A stretch of 64,000 nt of DNA. It comes from Bradyrhizobium sp. Rc3b. Lineage in GTDB: Bacteria; Pseudomonadota; Alphaproteobacteria; Rhizobiales; Xanthobacteraceae. The notes under the pieces were generated by a model. It was not told the DNA's origin. It was given only the letters and a program-made list of their open reading frames with translations, and searched no databases. Made by a program: the position numbers and the translations under genes. The stretch lies in assembly GCF_900114915.1 (NCBI RefSeq), contig NZ_FOUS01000002.1, positions 558,001 through 622,000 on the forward strand, read 5' to 3'. Every line of letters begins with the position of its first letter. Position 1 is the stretch's first letter. Positions 35,326-46,700 of the stretch are shown piece after piece.

Positions 35326-37689
35326 ATGAGCACGCTCGACATCAAGCTGTTCCGGGACGTCAGGCGGCTCTGGGCGCAGGTCCTTGCCGTCGCGCTGGTC
35401 GTCGGAGGCGGCGTCGCGACGCTAGTGCTCGCGGTCGGCTCGCATCGCTCCTTGGAGGAGACCCGGATCGCGTACTACGAACGCTACGGCTTCGGCGATG
35501 TGTTCGCCGAGGCCAAGCGGGCGCCCGAGGCGCTCGCCGACAGGATCGGCGAGATACCGGGCGTCGCAGCGGTCGACGCCCGCATCGCCAAACCGGCGTT
35601 GCTCGACATTCCCGCCTTTTCCGAGCCCGCCAGCGCCTGGTTCGTCTCGCTGCCCGATAGCGGCGAGCCGCATCTCAATCGGCTCTACGTGCGTTCCGGA
35701 CGGCTTCCGGAGCCGGGCCGGACAGAGGAGGTCGTCGTCAACGAGCCGTTCGCTCGGGCTCACGGTTTCTCGGAAGGGGCGCGGTTCTCGGCCATCCTGA
35801 ATGGCAAGAAGCGCGAGGTCGTCATCGTCGGCACCGCCCTGTCTCCGGAGTTCGTCTACACCGTCGGGCCCGGCGACCTGATGCCGGACGACCGCCGCTA
35901 CGCGATCGTCTGGATGTCGGAGAAGGCGCTCGCCGGCGTCTACGATCTCGACGGGGCCTTCTCGGCCGTGTCGGTCAAGCTGCAGCCCGGCGCTTCGGAA
36001 CGCGAGGTGATCTCGCGGCTCGATGCCTTGCTGGACCCCTATGGCGGGCAGGCGGCTCATGGCCGGAAGGACCAGACCTCGCACGCCTGGCTCGATCATG
36101 AGCTCGACATGCTCAACAACATGAGCCGCACCCTCCCGCCGATCTTCCTCTTGGTCGCTGCGTTCCTGGTCAATCTCACCCTGACCAGGCTGGTCGCGCT
36201 CGAGCGCGAGCAGGTCGGCCTCCTAAAGGCGCTGGGCTACGCCGACAGCAGCATCGTGCTGCACTACTTCAAGTTCGTGGCGCTGATCGTCGTCATCGGA
36301 GTCATTCTGGGCGGCGTCGTCGGCACGTGGCTCGGATATCGCGTCACCGCGCTGTTCGGGGATTTCTTCCACTTTCCCTTCCTGGTGTTCGCGAAGGCGC
36401 CGGATCTGTACGTCACCGCCGGCGCGCTCAGCGCGGCCGCCGCCGCAATCGGCGCGCTGCGGGCGCTTCGCGAGGTCGTAAAGCTACCGCCAGCCGTCGC
36501 GATGCAGCCACCGGCCCCTCCTGTGTACCGGCGGCTGCTCCCGGCAAGCGTCCAACTCGATCAGATCGTCTCGCGGCCCGCGCTGATGATGATCCGCAAC
36601 ATCGCCCGACACCCGGTCCGGGCGGCGTTCACCACGCTTGGGATGGCGCTGGCGACCGCCATCTTGGTCGTCTCGCTGTTCACGCGCGACACCATGGAGC
36701 AACTGATCGACCTGACCTACTTCCTCGCGGACCGGCAGGACGTGACCATCGGTTTCGCCGAGAAGCGGATCGAGAACGTCGTGGAACAGGTGAACCGGCT
36801 GCCGGGCGTTCTGACGGCCGAGTCGCTCCGCGAGGTGCCCGTCCGGATCCGCCATGGCAACGTCGAACGCAGGATCACGATCAGCGGCCGGCCCGCCGGT
36901 GCCGATCTGCGGCGCATCATCGACGCCGACCTCCGGCCGGTCGCGCTTCCGGAGACCGGTCTCGCCATCTCGGCCATGCTCGGTCATATCCTCGGGGTGA
37001 GGGCCGGAAATACGGTCGAGGTCGATCTGCTTGAGGGCGCCCGTCGCACGGTCAGCATGCCGATCGTGGCGACCGTCGAGGACTATTTCGGCATCAGGGG
37101 CATGATGGACATCGAGGCGCTCCGCAAGCTGATGCGCGAGGCCCCCGTCGTGAACAGCGTGAACCTCAGCCTCGACGAGAACCGCAAGGAGGACTTCTAC
37201 GCGGCGGTGAAGTCCATGCCGACGGTCGGCGGCGTGGCGCTGCAGCGCGTATCGCTGGCGAATTTCCGCAAGACCGTGGCGCTCCTCGTCACTACGATGG
37301 CGAGCATCTACACCGGGCTCGCCGCCGTGATCGCGTTCGGCGTCGTCTACAACAACGCCCGGATCTCGCTCTCCGAACGCGCCCGCGAGCTGGCCAGCTT
37401 GCGCGTGCTCGGCTTCACGCGCGGCGAAGTCCTCCGGATCCTGCTGCTCGAGCTGGCGATCCTGACGCTGGTCGCGCAACCGCCAGGCTGGCTGATGGGC
37501 TACGGGCTGGCGTGGGTGATGAAGACGAACCTCGCCGGCGAACTGATGCGCGTCCGCCTCGTCGTCGAGCACTCGACCTACGTCGTCGCCACATCCGTGG
37601 TGGTGCTGGCCGCCATCGCCTCCGCGGCGGTCATCCGCCATCGCATCGACAACCTGGACCTCGTCGCGGTCCTTAAGACGCGAGACTAG
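35326..37689 (+). CDS. FtsX-like ABC permease, two-repeat form
   Basis: 787 residues with two FtsX/MacB-PCD halves: one membrane segment near residue 25, a large periplasmic domain, three spans near 265-390, a second extracytoplasmic domain and three C-terminal spans ([46 protein letters not shown]). Partner of the ATPase and of the HlyD-type adaptor downstream. Confidence 0.88.
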   Translation: MSTLDIKLFRDVRRLWAQVLAVALVVGGGVATLVLAVGSHRSLEETRIAYYERYGFGDVFAEAKRAPEALADRIGEIPGVAAVDARIAKPALLDIPAFSEPASAWFVSLPDSGEPHLNRLYVRSGRLPEPGRTEEVVVNEPFARAHGFSEGARFSAILNGKKREVVIVGTALSPEFVYTVGPGDLMPDDRRYAIVWMSEKALAGVYDLDGAFSAVSVKLQPGASEREVISRLDALLDPYGGQAAHGRKDQTSHAWLDHELDMLNNMSRTLPPIFLLVAAFLVNLTLTRLVALEREQVGLLKALGYADSSIVLHYFKFVALIVVIGVILGGVVGTWLGYRVTALFGDFFHFPFLVFAKAPDLYVTAGALSAAAAAIGALRALREVVKLPPAVAMQPPAPPVYRRLLPASVQLDQIVSRPALMMIRNIARHPVRAAFTTLGMALATAILVVSLFTRDTMEQLIDLTYFLADRQDVTIGFAEKRIENVVEQVNRLPGVLTAESLREVPVRIRHGNVERRITISGRPAGADLRRIIDADLRPVALPETGLAISAMLGHILGVRAGNTVEVDLLEGARRTVSMPIVATVEDYFGIRGMMDIEALRKLMREAPVVNSVNLSLDENRKEDFYAAVKSMPTVGGVALQRVSLANFRKTVALLVTTMASIYTGLAAVIAFGVVYNNARISLSERARELASLRVLGFTRGEVLRILLLELAILTLVAQPPGWLMGYGLAWVMKTNLAGELMRVRLVVEHSTYVVATSVVVLAAIASAAVIRHRIDNLDLVAVLKTRD

Positions 37690-37691
37690 CC

Positions 37692-38930
37692 ATGCAGGCT
37701 AACTGGACCAAACGTATCATGAGCGCTGCGGCACTGGCCGCCATTGCGGGAGGGCTGGTCTGGTTCGCTTGGCCGCGGCCTGTTCTGGTGGACCTCGCGA
37801 CGGTCGCGAAGGGGCCCATCGAAGTCACGGCGGACGACGACGGCAAGACCCACGTGCGCCACATCTACACGGTCTCGGCGCCAATCGCCGGAAAGGTCCT
37901 GAGGATCTCGCATCCGTTGGGCGAGCAGGGGCCATCGCTTCACGTTGGCGACGAGGTCGTCGCGAACCAGACCGTCGTCGCCCTGATGCAGCCGACGCTG
38001 CCGGGGTTCATCGACGTGCGATCGCGCGACCAGCTTCAGGCGGAGGTCCTTGCCGCGGACGCCGCCATCCAGCAGCAGGAAGCCGAGGTGCAGCGGATCG
38101 AGGCCGCGCTTGAGTTCTCGCGCACCGAATTCCAGAGAGCGGAGACGCTGCTGCGGACGCAGTCCACCTCGGCACAGGCTTTCGACAAGGCGAAATTCGA
38201 GGTGGCGACGAGCGAAGCCTCGCTGGCGAGCGCGAAGGCCCAGGTCGAGATGCGCCGCGCGGTGCGGACCAGCCTGGCCGCCCGATTGATGGACCCGGCC
38301 AACGCCGCGCCTTCTGCGGAGCCGACCTGCTGCATCCGGGTGCTCGCGCCGGCGAGCGGACGGGTGCTGGCAATCATTCAGGACAGCGAGGCGACGGTCC
38401 TACCTGGGACGCGCCTCGTCGACATCGGCAACCCGCTCGATCTGGAGGTCATAGCCGACCTGCTTTCGACCGACGCCATCCAGATCAAGGTTGGCGCCGC
38501 CGTCCGGATCGATGGCTGGGGCGGGCAACCGATTAAGGGACGGGTGGTCCGGGTGGACCCGGCTGGATTCCTGAAGGTTTCGGCCCTCGGCATCGAGGAG
38601 CAGCGGGTCCGGGTGACGATCGACTTCGCGGACCCGCCAGAGGTGTGGGCCTCGCTTGGGCACGACTACCGGGTCGTCGTCCACGTCACTACATGGAGCG
38701 CTCCGGACGCCCTGACCGTGCCGGTGAGCGCTTTATTCCGGAAAGGCGACCAGTGGGCCGTTTTTGTCGACGAGAACGGCCGCGTCAAAGCCGTCGCGGT
38801 CACCATCGGCCACCGAAACAACCGGGTGGCCGAGGTTCTCTTCGGGCTCGCTGCGGGCACCCGGGTTGTGCTGCACCCCAGCGACCGGGTCACCGATGGA
38901 GGCAGGATCGCGGCGCGGGAAGGGCGCTAG
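37692..38930 (+). CDS. HlyD-family periplasmic adaptor of the ABC exporter
   Basis: 412 residues: N-terminal membrane anchor (AALAAIAGGLVWFAWP), barrel-sandwich and helical hairpin (residues about 115-190, AADAAIQQQEAEVQRIEAALEFS), a CCIRVLAPASGRVLAI lipoyl half and a C-terminal beta domain. Two bases after the permease, so the ATPase-permease-adaptor set forms a tripartite exporter similar to DevBCA/MacAB. No outer-membrane channel is encoded nearby. Confidence 0.87.
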   Translation: MQANWTKRIMSAAALAAIAGGLVWFAWPRPVLVDLATVAKGPIEVTADDDGKTHVRHIYTVSAPIAGKVLRISHPLGEQGPSLHVGDEVVANQTVVALMQPTLPGFIDVRSRDQLQAEVLAADAAIQQQEAEVQRIEAALEFSRTEFQRAETLLRTQSTSAQAFDKAKFEVATSEASLASAKAQVEMRRAVRTSLAARLMDPANAAPSAEPTCCIRVLAPASGRVLAIIQDSEATVLPGTRLVDIGNPLDLEVIADLLSTDAIQIKVGAAVRIDGWGGQPIKGRVVRVDPAGFLKVSALGIEEQRVRVTIDFADPPEVWASLGHDYRVVVHVTTWSAPDALTVPVSALFRKGDQWAVFVDENGRVKAVAVTIGHRNNRVAEVLFGLAAGTRVVLHPSDRVTDGGRIAAREGR

Positions 38931-39002
38931 AAAATAGGCACTCACCGGCGCCGTAGCGGTTGGGACCTGAGGGTCTCGCGGATGTCGGTCATGAGGCCTC
39001 GT

Positions 39003-39719
39003 CTAGCCGACCTGATCTTCCTTTGCACCCCGGGCGACGATCCGGAGCGTCCCGTCCGGAAGCGGGCGCTGCAGCTTCAGGGCTTCATCGGCGGGCGCTG
39101 TCAACCAGGTCTCGACCTCGGCGGGTGTCGTCAGGATAACGGGCATCGCCTTCGGGTGGATGGCGAACACTTCGGCATTGGCCTCCGTCGTCAGGAATGC
39201 GTAGAGGTCGTTGGTAGTCTCGCCTTCCTTGACCTTTCGGACGGAGGTCCAGTTGGTCCAGATGCCGGCGAAGCAGGCGAGCGGCCGCGTCTCGTCGATT
39301 GCGAACCAGATGTCGCCGCCCTCGGCCTTGTTGAACTCGCTGAAGCTGTTGAATGGGACCACGCAGCGGTTCTCAACGCCCAGCCAACGGGTCCAATGCT
39401 TCGACTTCACGTTCCGGATGTTGGTCGTGCCGCCGTCGGGCTCCATCCGGAGCAATTCCTTGAAATCGACGATCATGTCTTTGGCTTGCAGCTTCTCGGC
39501 GCGCTTCTTCGTCGCGTCCATGATCGCCTTCGACGACGATGGCATGCCCCAGCGTGCAGTAGCGAGCTCCCGGCCGTCGGCGCCGTTCCGGACGATCGGC
39601 GCCTTGTAGTCCGGAAAGACGCCTGGCATCGGCGGGAGGTTGCCGACGTACCGGTTGACGACGCGGAACAGCTTGCTGATGGCGGCCTGGTTAGTGGTGA
39701 TCGAGTAGAGGTTACACAT
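39003..39719 (-). CDS. yedK: SOS response-associated peptidase, YedK/HMCES type
   Basis: 238 residues. It begins MCNLYS; after Met removal Cys2 is the residue that crosslinks to abasic sites in single-stranded DNA. The conserved RWGMPS, NVKSKHWTRWL, RCVVPFNSFSEF and HPKAMPVILT motifs (SRAP domain) are present. Protects DNA at abasic sites. Overlaps the upstream zinc-ribbon gene by eight bases. Common in Bradyrhizobium near ku genes. Confidence 0.9.
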   Translation of the reverse strand: MCNLYSITTNQAAISKLFRVVNRYVGNLPPMPGVFPDYKAPIVRNGADGRELATARWGMPSSSKAIMDATKKRAEKLQAKDMIVDFKELLRMEPDGGTTNIRNVKSKHWTRWLGVENRCVVPFNSFSEFNKAEGGDIWFAIDETRPLACFAGIWTNWTSVRKVKEGETTNDLYAFLTTEANAEVFAIHPKAMPVILTTPAEVETWLTAPADEALKLQRPLPDGTLRIVARGAKEDQVG

Positions 39720-40173
39720 TCAGGGGGGCTTCCGGATCCGGATGGCGGGCTCGTTGCGACAGCTGTAGCAGCGTCGCCGGCGGTCGGCGACCGGCCTTGG
39801 CGCATTTGCTGCAGCGGAGGCGGCTCACCAGGTCGTGGACGAAGGTGGTCGGCGGATGGCGCAGCGCGGCTAGGTCGACGTCCCGCTTGGTCTTGCAGCG
39901 CGAGCATTCGATTTCTAGCCATGGATAACCACCATTGATCGCCTGATCGACCGTCGGCGAGGGATCGACGGGCTCTCCATTCGCCCACATCCGCTCGTTC
40001 CAGCTTTCGCAAAGCAGCTTGTCCGCCGTCCGGATCAGTGCCTCCCCCTTGGTCCGGGCCTCGGCGGACTGCGCAGCGAGAATCGTGGTCATGGCTCGCG
40101 CGCGGCCGACCTCCTTGGCGAGCGCCTTCCGGTCGCCGCCGCTCAGCGGCGTCGGGTGGTGCTTCGGTGCCAT
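39712..40173 (-). CDS. Zinc-ribbon protein of unknown function
   Basis: 153 residues. The middle holds CSRCKTKRDVDLAALRHPPTTFVHDLVSRLRCSKCAKAGRRP, of which CSRC and CSKC form a probable zinc ribbon. The N-terminus is basic and helical. Overlaps yedK, so the two are translated together; a role in DNA repair is plausible but not shown. Confidence 0.7.
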   Translation of the reverse strand: MAPKHHPTPLSGGDRKALAKEVGRARAMTTILAAQSAEARTKGEALIRTADKLLCESWNERMWANGEPVDPSPTVDQAINGGYPWLEIECSRCKTKRDVDLAALRHPPTTFVHDLVSRLRCSKCAKAGRRPPATLLQLSQRARHPDPEAPLNV

Positions 40174-40203
40174 TGCAGCATCCAGTCTCGGCCGCGCCAG
40201 CGA

Positions 40204-40602
40204 CTACTCAAACGTGGGCCAGCAGCCGTCCTCCTCGTGGCGTCCCGTCCGCTGCGTGCAGGTGTTGTCCAGCAGTCGCTGGCCGACCGTCTTCCAAAGA
40301 GCGTCCCGCCCGTAGAGGCGAACGGCGTCGACCTTCTGGATCTCGACGGTTCTGCAACAGCGGCGACATCCTACCCTCAGAAGATGCCGGGCAATTTGGC
40401 TCAGGGGCAGCGCCGCTCCGGAGGGCCCAGGCTTGGCCTCGGCTCGCGGGTCATCCAAGAGGGCCCCCCAGTATTCCGACGGGAGGTCGTCTGCCGGTCC
40501 GAGGGGCGGCGCTGGTGCGCCTTTCGGGTCCGTGGCGGGGGGTGGTCTCAATTTTTGCATCTGCTTCATCGTGGGGAAGCGCCAGCCAGCGGCATGGGTC
40601 AT
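40204..40602 (-). CDS. Conserved hypothetical protein with CxxC motif
   Basis: 132 residues if begun at the ATG at 40602 (MTHAAGWRFPTMKQMQ); a start at 40569 is equally possible. The C-terminal half has VGCRRCCRTVEIQKVDAVRLYGRDALWKTVGQRLL and ends TGRHEEDGCWPTFE, a layout I associate with short rhizobial proteins near yedK. Function unknown. Confidence 0.6.
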   Translation of the reverse strand: MTHAAGWRFPTMKQMQKLRPPPATDPKGAPAPPLGPADDLPSEYWGALLDDPRAEAKPGPSGAALPLSQIARHLLRVGCRRCCRTVEIQKVDAVRLYGRDALWKTVGQRLLDNTCTQRTGRHEEDGCWPTFE

Positions 40603-40742
40603 TTGGCAATTAGAACATATCAAGAACGGGAGTCGAGTCCCTTCGGGAAAACTATCTGGGGGATGACTGCAGGCTCTGTCGGAACCCGGCACGTCCGTTC
40701 GTCTTCAATCCGTGACCGCACCCAACCGGAGTTCTGCGTACG

Positions 40743-41660
40743 ATGGCCCCTCGCGCGGACTGGAAAGGTTTCCTGTGTCTGTCGCTCGTCACCTGCCCGG
40801 TGGCCCTGTATCCGGCGACATCGGAATCCGAGAAGAACAGCTTCCAGCTCAACCGGACGACGGGCCACCGCATCAAGTACCTGAAGGTCGACGCCGACAC
40901 CGGCGAGGAGGTGCCGAATGAGGACATCGTCAAGGGTTACGAACTCGAGAAGGGCCAGTACATCGAGGTCTCGAAGGAGGAGCTGGCAGAGATCGCGCTG
41001 GGAGTCCACGCGGACCATCGAGATCGACGAGTTCGTGGACAGGTCTGACATCGACCCGCTACCTGATCCGCCCCTACCACCTGCGGCCCGACGGGGTCGG
41101 CCACGACGCGTTTGCGGTGATGCGCGAGACCATCCGCGAGATGGACAAGGTCGCGATCCGGCGGATGGTGCTGACCAACCGCGAGCACATCATCGCGCTC
41201 GAGGCCCGCGACAAGGGGCTAATCGGCACGCTGCCGCGCTATCCAACGAGGTCAGGAGCGAGCAGGAGTATTTCGACGAGATCGAGGAAGGTCACGAAGG
41301 ACATGCTGGATCTCGCCAAGCACATCGTGAACCAGAAGGCGGGTCGCTTCGATCCGGAGAAGTTCGAGGATCACTACGAGAGCGCCCTGGTCGAGCTCAT
41401 CAATCAGAAGCGGGCCGGCAAGGTCATCCGGCCCAAGGAGCGGCCTAGGGGCGAGAACGTCGTCGATCTGATGGATGCCTTGCGCAAGAGTGTGGGCGGC
41501 GCAGCGGCTGAAGCCGCGGCCCAAAAAGAAGCTCACGAAGAAGTCGAAGAAGGCGTCCGCCAGTCAGAAGGAAATGGTGCTGCCGTTCGCGGGCAAGAAA
41601 CCGGCGAAGGAGGCGGCTGCGAAGAAGCCGGCATCGGGGGCTCGGCGGAAGTCGGCGTGA
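40743..41660 (+). pseudogene. ku: Ku DNA-end-binding protein, broken by several frameshifts
   Basis: Starts well: MAPRADWKGFLCLSLVTCP...IKYLKVDADTGEEVPNEDIVKGYE. An extra G near 41001 throws the frame, so ESTRTIEIDEFVDRSDIDP is in a second frame; two bases are missing near 41056, moving RYLIRPYHLRPDG to a third. Further shifts occur near 41240, 41295 and 41510, after which the basic tail KKLTKKSKKASASQKE and KKPASGARRKSA is again in a different frame. Ku would join broken DNA with LigD; no ligD is in the window. Non-functional. Confidence 0.9.
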
Positions 41661-41856
41661 AGTAGGCCGCATCTCGGGAGACTATATCCAATCAGGAAGG
41701 CGGGCGGCCCCGGCCGGGCAGGGGTGCGACGAACCTGCGCCAGGTGCAGCCCTCGCGAGGCCGGCCAGGGGTGTTCGCACACCCAGTCATAGCGTTAGGG
41801 ATTTTGCGCCTATGGATGAGCCGCGATCAATTACGTGCCTCCTGGCCACGGCCTCC

Positions 41857-43044
41857 TCAACGCCCAATTCGATTGGCGGCATCGAGCAGATCATCGAAAG
41901 TGCCCGGCATGACGTGGCGATAGGTCTTGCGGATGGTCGCCACGGAGACGCCGCAGTAGAGGCTGACCTTCTCGATATCGACGCCCTGGTCGAGATACCA
42001 TGTGATCGCCGTGTGGCGCATGGTGTGGCGGATGACCTTCTCTTGCTTGTTCTCGGTCGCGAGGCCCGCCAGCTCGACCACCGTTGACCAGCCCTCCCGG
42101 ACTGAGCGGACCGGCTTGCCGTTGAACTCGATAACGGCGCGCTGCGAATAGCCGAGCCTGTGCCAGCGCCGCATATGCGCCAACAGCCGGGGAGGGATGG
42201 GGACCGTCGGCTGCCTCTTGGAGGTCTCTTTCTTGTCGTCCGGCTTGCGCTTGAAGATGCCCTTATCAAGGTCGATGTAGCCGCGCCCGATGGTCGGGAT
42301 GGTGGCGGCGCCGCAGATATCGCCGTTGCGGGAGCCCGTGTAGAGCGCGACCAGGATATACCTCGCGATGTGGCGTGAGGTGTGGCGGCCTTTGCTCCCC
42401 GGGAGCTTGGCTTCTTTCCTCGCCCGCCACGCGGCCCATAACAGCTTGGCTGCCTCCGATCGCGTCAGCCACCGGATGCGGGACTCGGGAGCCTCCGGCA
42501 GCACAGGGCTGAACTGGGTGACCACGCCGCCGACCTTGTGCTTGAAGTACCGGTTGATCGCAGCGGCAAGAAACTTCAGGTCTCGATAGGCCGCAACGGG
42601 AGCGTGCTCGCCTGTATCGACGTTGGTTCGCACACCTTCGACCATCTTGATAACGTGGCGCGTCCGCTCTGCCGCGTAGCGCTCCTGTAATTCGCCGTTC
42701 AGGTCGCCGACTACACGATCGCCGAACCAGTTTCCCATGTTCTGGCAGACCGCAATCAGTTCCTTCTTTCGGTGGTTGTCCAGGTTCGGCTTGGCCGCGA
42801 TCCGAGTCATTTCGACGGCCAAGATGTCGGCTATCTTGACCTCATTTGGACTACCTGACCTGATCGCCCTGGCCGGGTCGTGCTTGGCGAGGATGTATTC
42901 CGCAAGTCTTGCCTCAGCCTGCTCGCGGTCGCATTCATCGCATCGAGTGCTGATGTTTTTTGCCCCGTCCCGGATGATCCACTTTGGGGTACGACCTTCT
43001 CCGGTTTGGAGTTCAAGTCGGGGGCCTTTGCTACGACGCGGCAT
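41857..43044 (-). CDS. Tyrosine-type site-specific integrase
   Basis: 395 residues. The C-terminal catalytic part has YTGSRNGDICG (first Arg), HTMRHTAITW (His 340, Arg 343) and the nucleophile in KTYRHV (Tyr 375). The box usually reading LGHSS is CGVSVAT, so the second His is Val, as in many rhizobial integrases. The N-terminal SAM-like core-binding domain has an added zinc-like C..C (RCDECDRE). It lies mid-island, not at an end, so it may belong to an inner element or to one half of a composite. Confidence 0.9.
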   Translation of the reverse strand: MPRRSKGPRLELQTGEGRTPKWIIRDGAKNISTRCDECDREQAEARLAEYILAKHDPARAIRSGSPNEVKIADILAVEMTRIAAKPNLDNHRKKELIAVCQNMGNWFGDRVVGDLNGELQERYAAERTRHVIKMVEGVRTNVDTGEHAPVAAYRDLKFLAAAINRYFKHKVGGVVTQFSPVLPEAPESRIRWLTRSEAAKLLWAAWRARKEAKLPGSKGRHTSRHIARYILVALYTGSRNGDICGAATIPTIGRGYIDLDKGIFKRKPDDKKETSKRQPTVPIPPRLLAHMRRWHRLGYSQRAVIEFNGKPVRSVREGWSTVVELAGLATENKQEKVIRHTMRHTAITWYLDQGVDIEKVSLYCGVSVATIRKTYRHVMPGTFDDLLDAANRIGR

Positions 43045-43244
43045 GATGCGCGAAACTCCTCAATTGCGTTCAACGTGACGAAGTATTTTCCGGCAAAAAA
43101 CTCATGGGTGACCTTGCCTGAGACAACGAGTCTCCTCAACGCCGAGACTGACATCGATCCATCAGGAAAAGCGAGTCGCGCGGCTACGTCCAGCCGGAGG
43201 GGGGTAGTCGCGGTGATGATACCGACATCAGAGTTTATGGTCAT
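42831..43244 (-). CDS. Putative excisionase-like DNA-binding protein
   Basis: About 137 residues from ATG 43244 (MTINSDVGIITATTPL). LRLDVAARLAFPDGSMSVSALRRLVVSGKVTHEFFAGKYFVTLNAIEEF reads as a winged helix of the excisionase/MerR-like kind. The 3' part overlaps the start of the integrase by 214 bp in another frame, as some excisionases do. No strong ribosome site was found for any start, so the exact beginning is open. Confidence 0.6.
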   Translation of the reverse strand: MTINSDVGIITATTPLRLDVAARLAFPDGSMSVSALRRLVVSGKVTHEFFAGKYFVTLNAIEEFRASCRVVAKAPDLNSKPEKVVPQSGSSGTGQKTSALDAMNATASRLRQDLRNTSSPSTTRPGRSGQVVQMRSR

Positions 43245-43725
43245 TGCGTTAGCCAACATGGGGGCGGGGTACCGAACTATGCGGGTGTCGCAGCTCATGA
43301 GTCCACGCCGCGCCATGAGACGCGAGCCAGAGTCCCGCTTTTCCCCAGGCGTCACCGAGGGCGTTGCTAAGTGGACTCTGGCAGTTCGGTCGGGTTGACG
43401 GCGGCTAGGCCTAAAGGTTGGTCGGGCTCGGAGTCGCCACGGTAGCGGGAGCCGCGTGGAATGCCTTCACATCAGTGAGACGCATGAGATCCCTAGCCGC
43501 CGATCTCGCAAGCTCTCGATGGTCTCCATTAACTCGAAAGAGGGCGGGTAAGATGAATTCGATCGCGGTCTCTACTGGATGGCTCTTCACGGTGATGCTT
43601 TTCCTTTCAACGCAACCGAACGTCGATCGCTACTCGACCATGATCGATCGGCATTTGCATTGGAATTTGTATTGACGCAAACGGCGAAAAAAGTTGCCCG
43701 GCCCCGTGGGGCCGAGCCGTTGTCG
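43245..43725. other. Gap between excisionase and tape-measure gene
   Basis: About 480 bp with no supported gene. A G+C hairpin CGGCCCCGTGGGGCCG near 43701-43716 sits just after the tape-measure stop and may be its terminator. Confidence 0.4.
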
Positions 43726-46700
43726 TTAGGTGTACTCGCTTTCCGAGTCATGGGCGCGCCAGTTCATCGACTCGTCAACCCGGCGCTGCACCAGCGTTGC
43801 GAGGGCTTCCGGGTCGTGGCTGTTTCCGTTGATGTGGATCGCGACAGAGCCGCGGCCAGCACCACCGAAGTCGCCCCGCATCGGCATGCCCGCTTGAGGC
43901 GCCGCGGGAACACTCTTGATCGCTTCAGCCGGCGACGGGACCTGACCGATGGGATTACCGCGACGAACCATCAGATTCTTGTCGGCATCGATCCAGTGCT
44001 CCCGAACCGCGTCACCATCGTTACCGGCCAGCATCTTGATTTGCAGCCGGCCGTTCTGCATGCGGGTCTCGCCGGTCGCGAGGCCTACGTGGCCACCGGG
44101 CTGATTGTAACCAAGGCCGTGCGTCTGAAGCAGAACGTCATTGCGCTTGACGTCCGGCGGGCTGATCGCGGAGCCCCACTTCTGGAAGCTGTTCGCCACC
44201 GCGCTGCCAGTACCCTTGCCGCCGGCATCCGCCAGCGTCTTGTTTACGAAGCGAGCGCACCAAGCGTTTGACCGGCCCCTGACATCAGCACCGAGATAGG
44301 ACGCCAGTACCTTGGTGTCGCTGTACTCGTTCATGCCCAAGTACTTCTCGCCAGCGCTGACAGCGTCACCGGCACCAGCACTGCCGACTCCACCGGACAG
44401 TGCATTCGCCTGCTTGCGGACCCCCCCGGCCCAGCTGCCGTTAAGGCCGCGAGGATCGTTAGCGGCACCTGGGGGCGCGTAGACGCTTCCCATTTTGTCG
44501 AGGTCGCCGCCAGCTTCACGATACCGCTTGCCGACAGTGCGCCCCGCAGCTTCAATGCCGGCATCGATGTTCGAATACGCGAGCTTCGTTCGCGACCCGG
44601 TCTCCGGATCCATCAAACCTGCGACGTTGTTATATCTGACGTCCCGACCGTTGCCGGTTTCGTGTGCGATCACACCTGCGAGCAAAGCGGGCGGGACGCC
44701 ATTCGCATTGGCGGATGCTACGATCTTATCGTAAGAACCAGCCAAGGCCGTCCCGGCGAACTTACGCTCGAATGACGCTCGGTCGAGGCTGCCACCGCTG
44801 AGACCTGCGACTTTACTCCGGATTGATCCGGTGACTTTTCTCGCAGTGTCTGATCCATCCCAACTACCAGATGCTCCACCGCCAGTGAGAGGCGCGTAGC
44901 GCTTCCGGATCTCATCGGTCGGTGTGAAGATGTCTCCCAGCTTCTCCCACCAGCTACGGTTCGCGATCTTCTCGTCCGCCTCGTTATTGAAGCCACCATT
45001 GAGACCAAGATTCTCCAGCAGCGACCGGAAGAGCGAGAAAATCTTGTCCGCGACAAGGTCGAGCGCCTGCTTCACTGCATAGACCGCAGCGACAAAACGA
45101 GTGAACGGGCTGGCGAGTAATGCCATGGTCCCGACGAGTGTCAGCATGATCGGATTGACGACGACCAACGATGTCGCGAGCGCGGTCAGAGTTGCTGCCA
45201 GCCTGCCTGCGCTCTCGGGATTGTCGCTGCCGGTCATGCGCTTGACGACACTGAAAACAGACATGAGGCTTTCGCCCCAGGCCTTGATACCAGCAGCGAA
45301 GCCACGGCCCCAGGCCTTCCATGTCTCGATCGTGCCCGGGCTGAATTGATCTGCCAGCCAGTCGACGGCACGTCCCCAATCCCTCAAGCCGAAGCCTTGG
45401 CGCATTCCGTCTACGAGCGCTTCGACGTGGGCAGTGATCGAGCTGAAGTCGAAGCTGTCGGCGTGTCGCAAGATCGCATCTGCGATCTGCGTGAATGCCT
45501 TGTCGAAACCGCCGCCGATCTTCTCTTGAGCCAGTTTCGCTGCGGCCATGACGCTGGCAGCAGCACCGGACATTGACCTGATCGACTTGAGCGCGGCCTT
45601 GTCGAGGAATCCCTTGTCGGTCTCGATATCTCGCTCGACCTGCTTCAGCTTGTCCTTGGCGAGTACAATCTGAAGTAGCTCGTCGAACCATTGCTCGCCT
45701 CCGAGGTCTTTCGCCACGCGGATGCGCATGGCCTCTGGTAGCTTGGCGAGGCCGTCGAGGATTTTATAGATCGTGTCCATCGGGCCGTTCCGCATGGCCC
45801 GCGCCATGTCGCCACGACTACCGAAACCGAGTCGCTGCGCGGCGTCCTGCATGTCTTTCGCTTTTTGCCCGTGCACGGAGTCAGCGGAGCCGACACCACC
45901 GATCAGATGGCTGATGAAGTTGCCGCTCTTGCCGGGCGCGATACCGACGTCTATGGCGGTGCCAACTAGGCCGGCCAGTTGCTCAGGAGTCAGCTTGCCT
46001 CCGGTCGTCGCGAGTGCGGACAAACCTCTTTTCATACCCTCGATGATCTCGGTGCCGCTCGCCTTCGTGTCTTTGTTGGCGATGGCGATCGAGTTTGAGA
46101 TCGAGGCGTATCTGTCCTTATTGAACTCTATGAAGCTCGCGAGACCACCGAAAAGCTCTGCTGTATCCTTAGAACTGATATCGAGCGCCGCCTTGGCTCG
46201 GAGCACCAACTCCGTCGCGTCACCCAGGACATCCTTACCGATGCCGGCCTTACTCAGCTCGGTCGCGACGTTCAACGTTCCCTCGATGCCGGCCCCGAAC
46301 TTGATGCCAAGGCGGTCGAGGGAGTTCTTCCGGAGCTTGCGGATTTCCTCGCTGGACAGGTCTCCGAACACCTCAGCCCCCGTCTCCGCCTTGCTGATCT
46401 TGAGCCTTTCACGTAGCGCCGACGCGATACCACGGCCGATGCTCCGCTGTGCGGCGACAACGTCATGGCCGAGTTGGCGCGCTGCCGATGCAGCACCGAT
46501 GCCGAGGAAGGTGCCGCCCGCGATCTTGCCCGTGCTAAGACCGTTGCTGCGTGCGGGGGATGCACCTGCTGAGCCTCGCTTGGCGAGTAACGCCTGGTAC
46601 TGGCGCTCCTGGCTCATCAGCGAACCATACATGCGGCGCGCCGACTGCTCTCGGCCCTTGTCGGCCTGCGCCCATGCGTTCTTGTAGGACGCTGCTGCAC

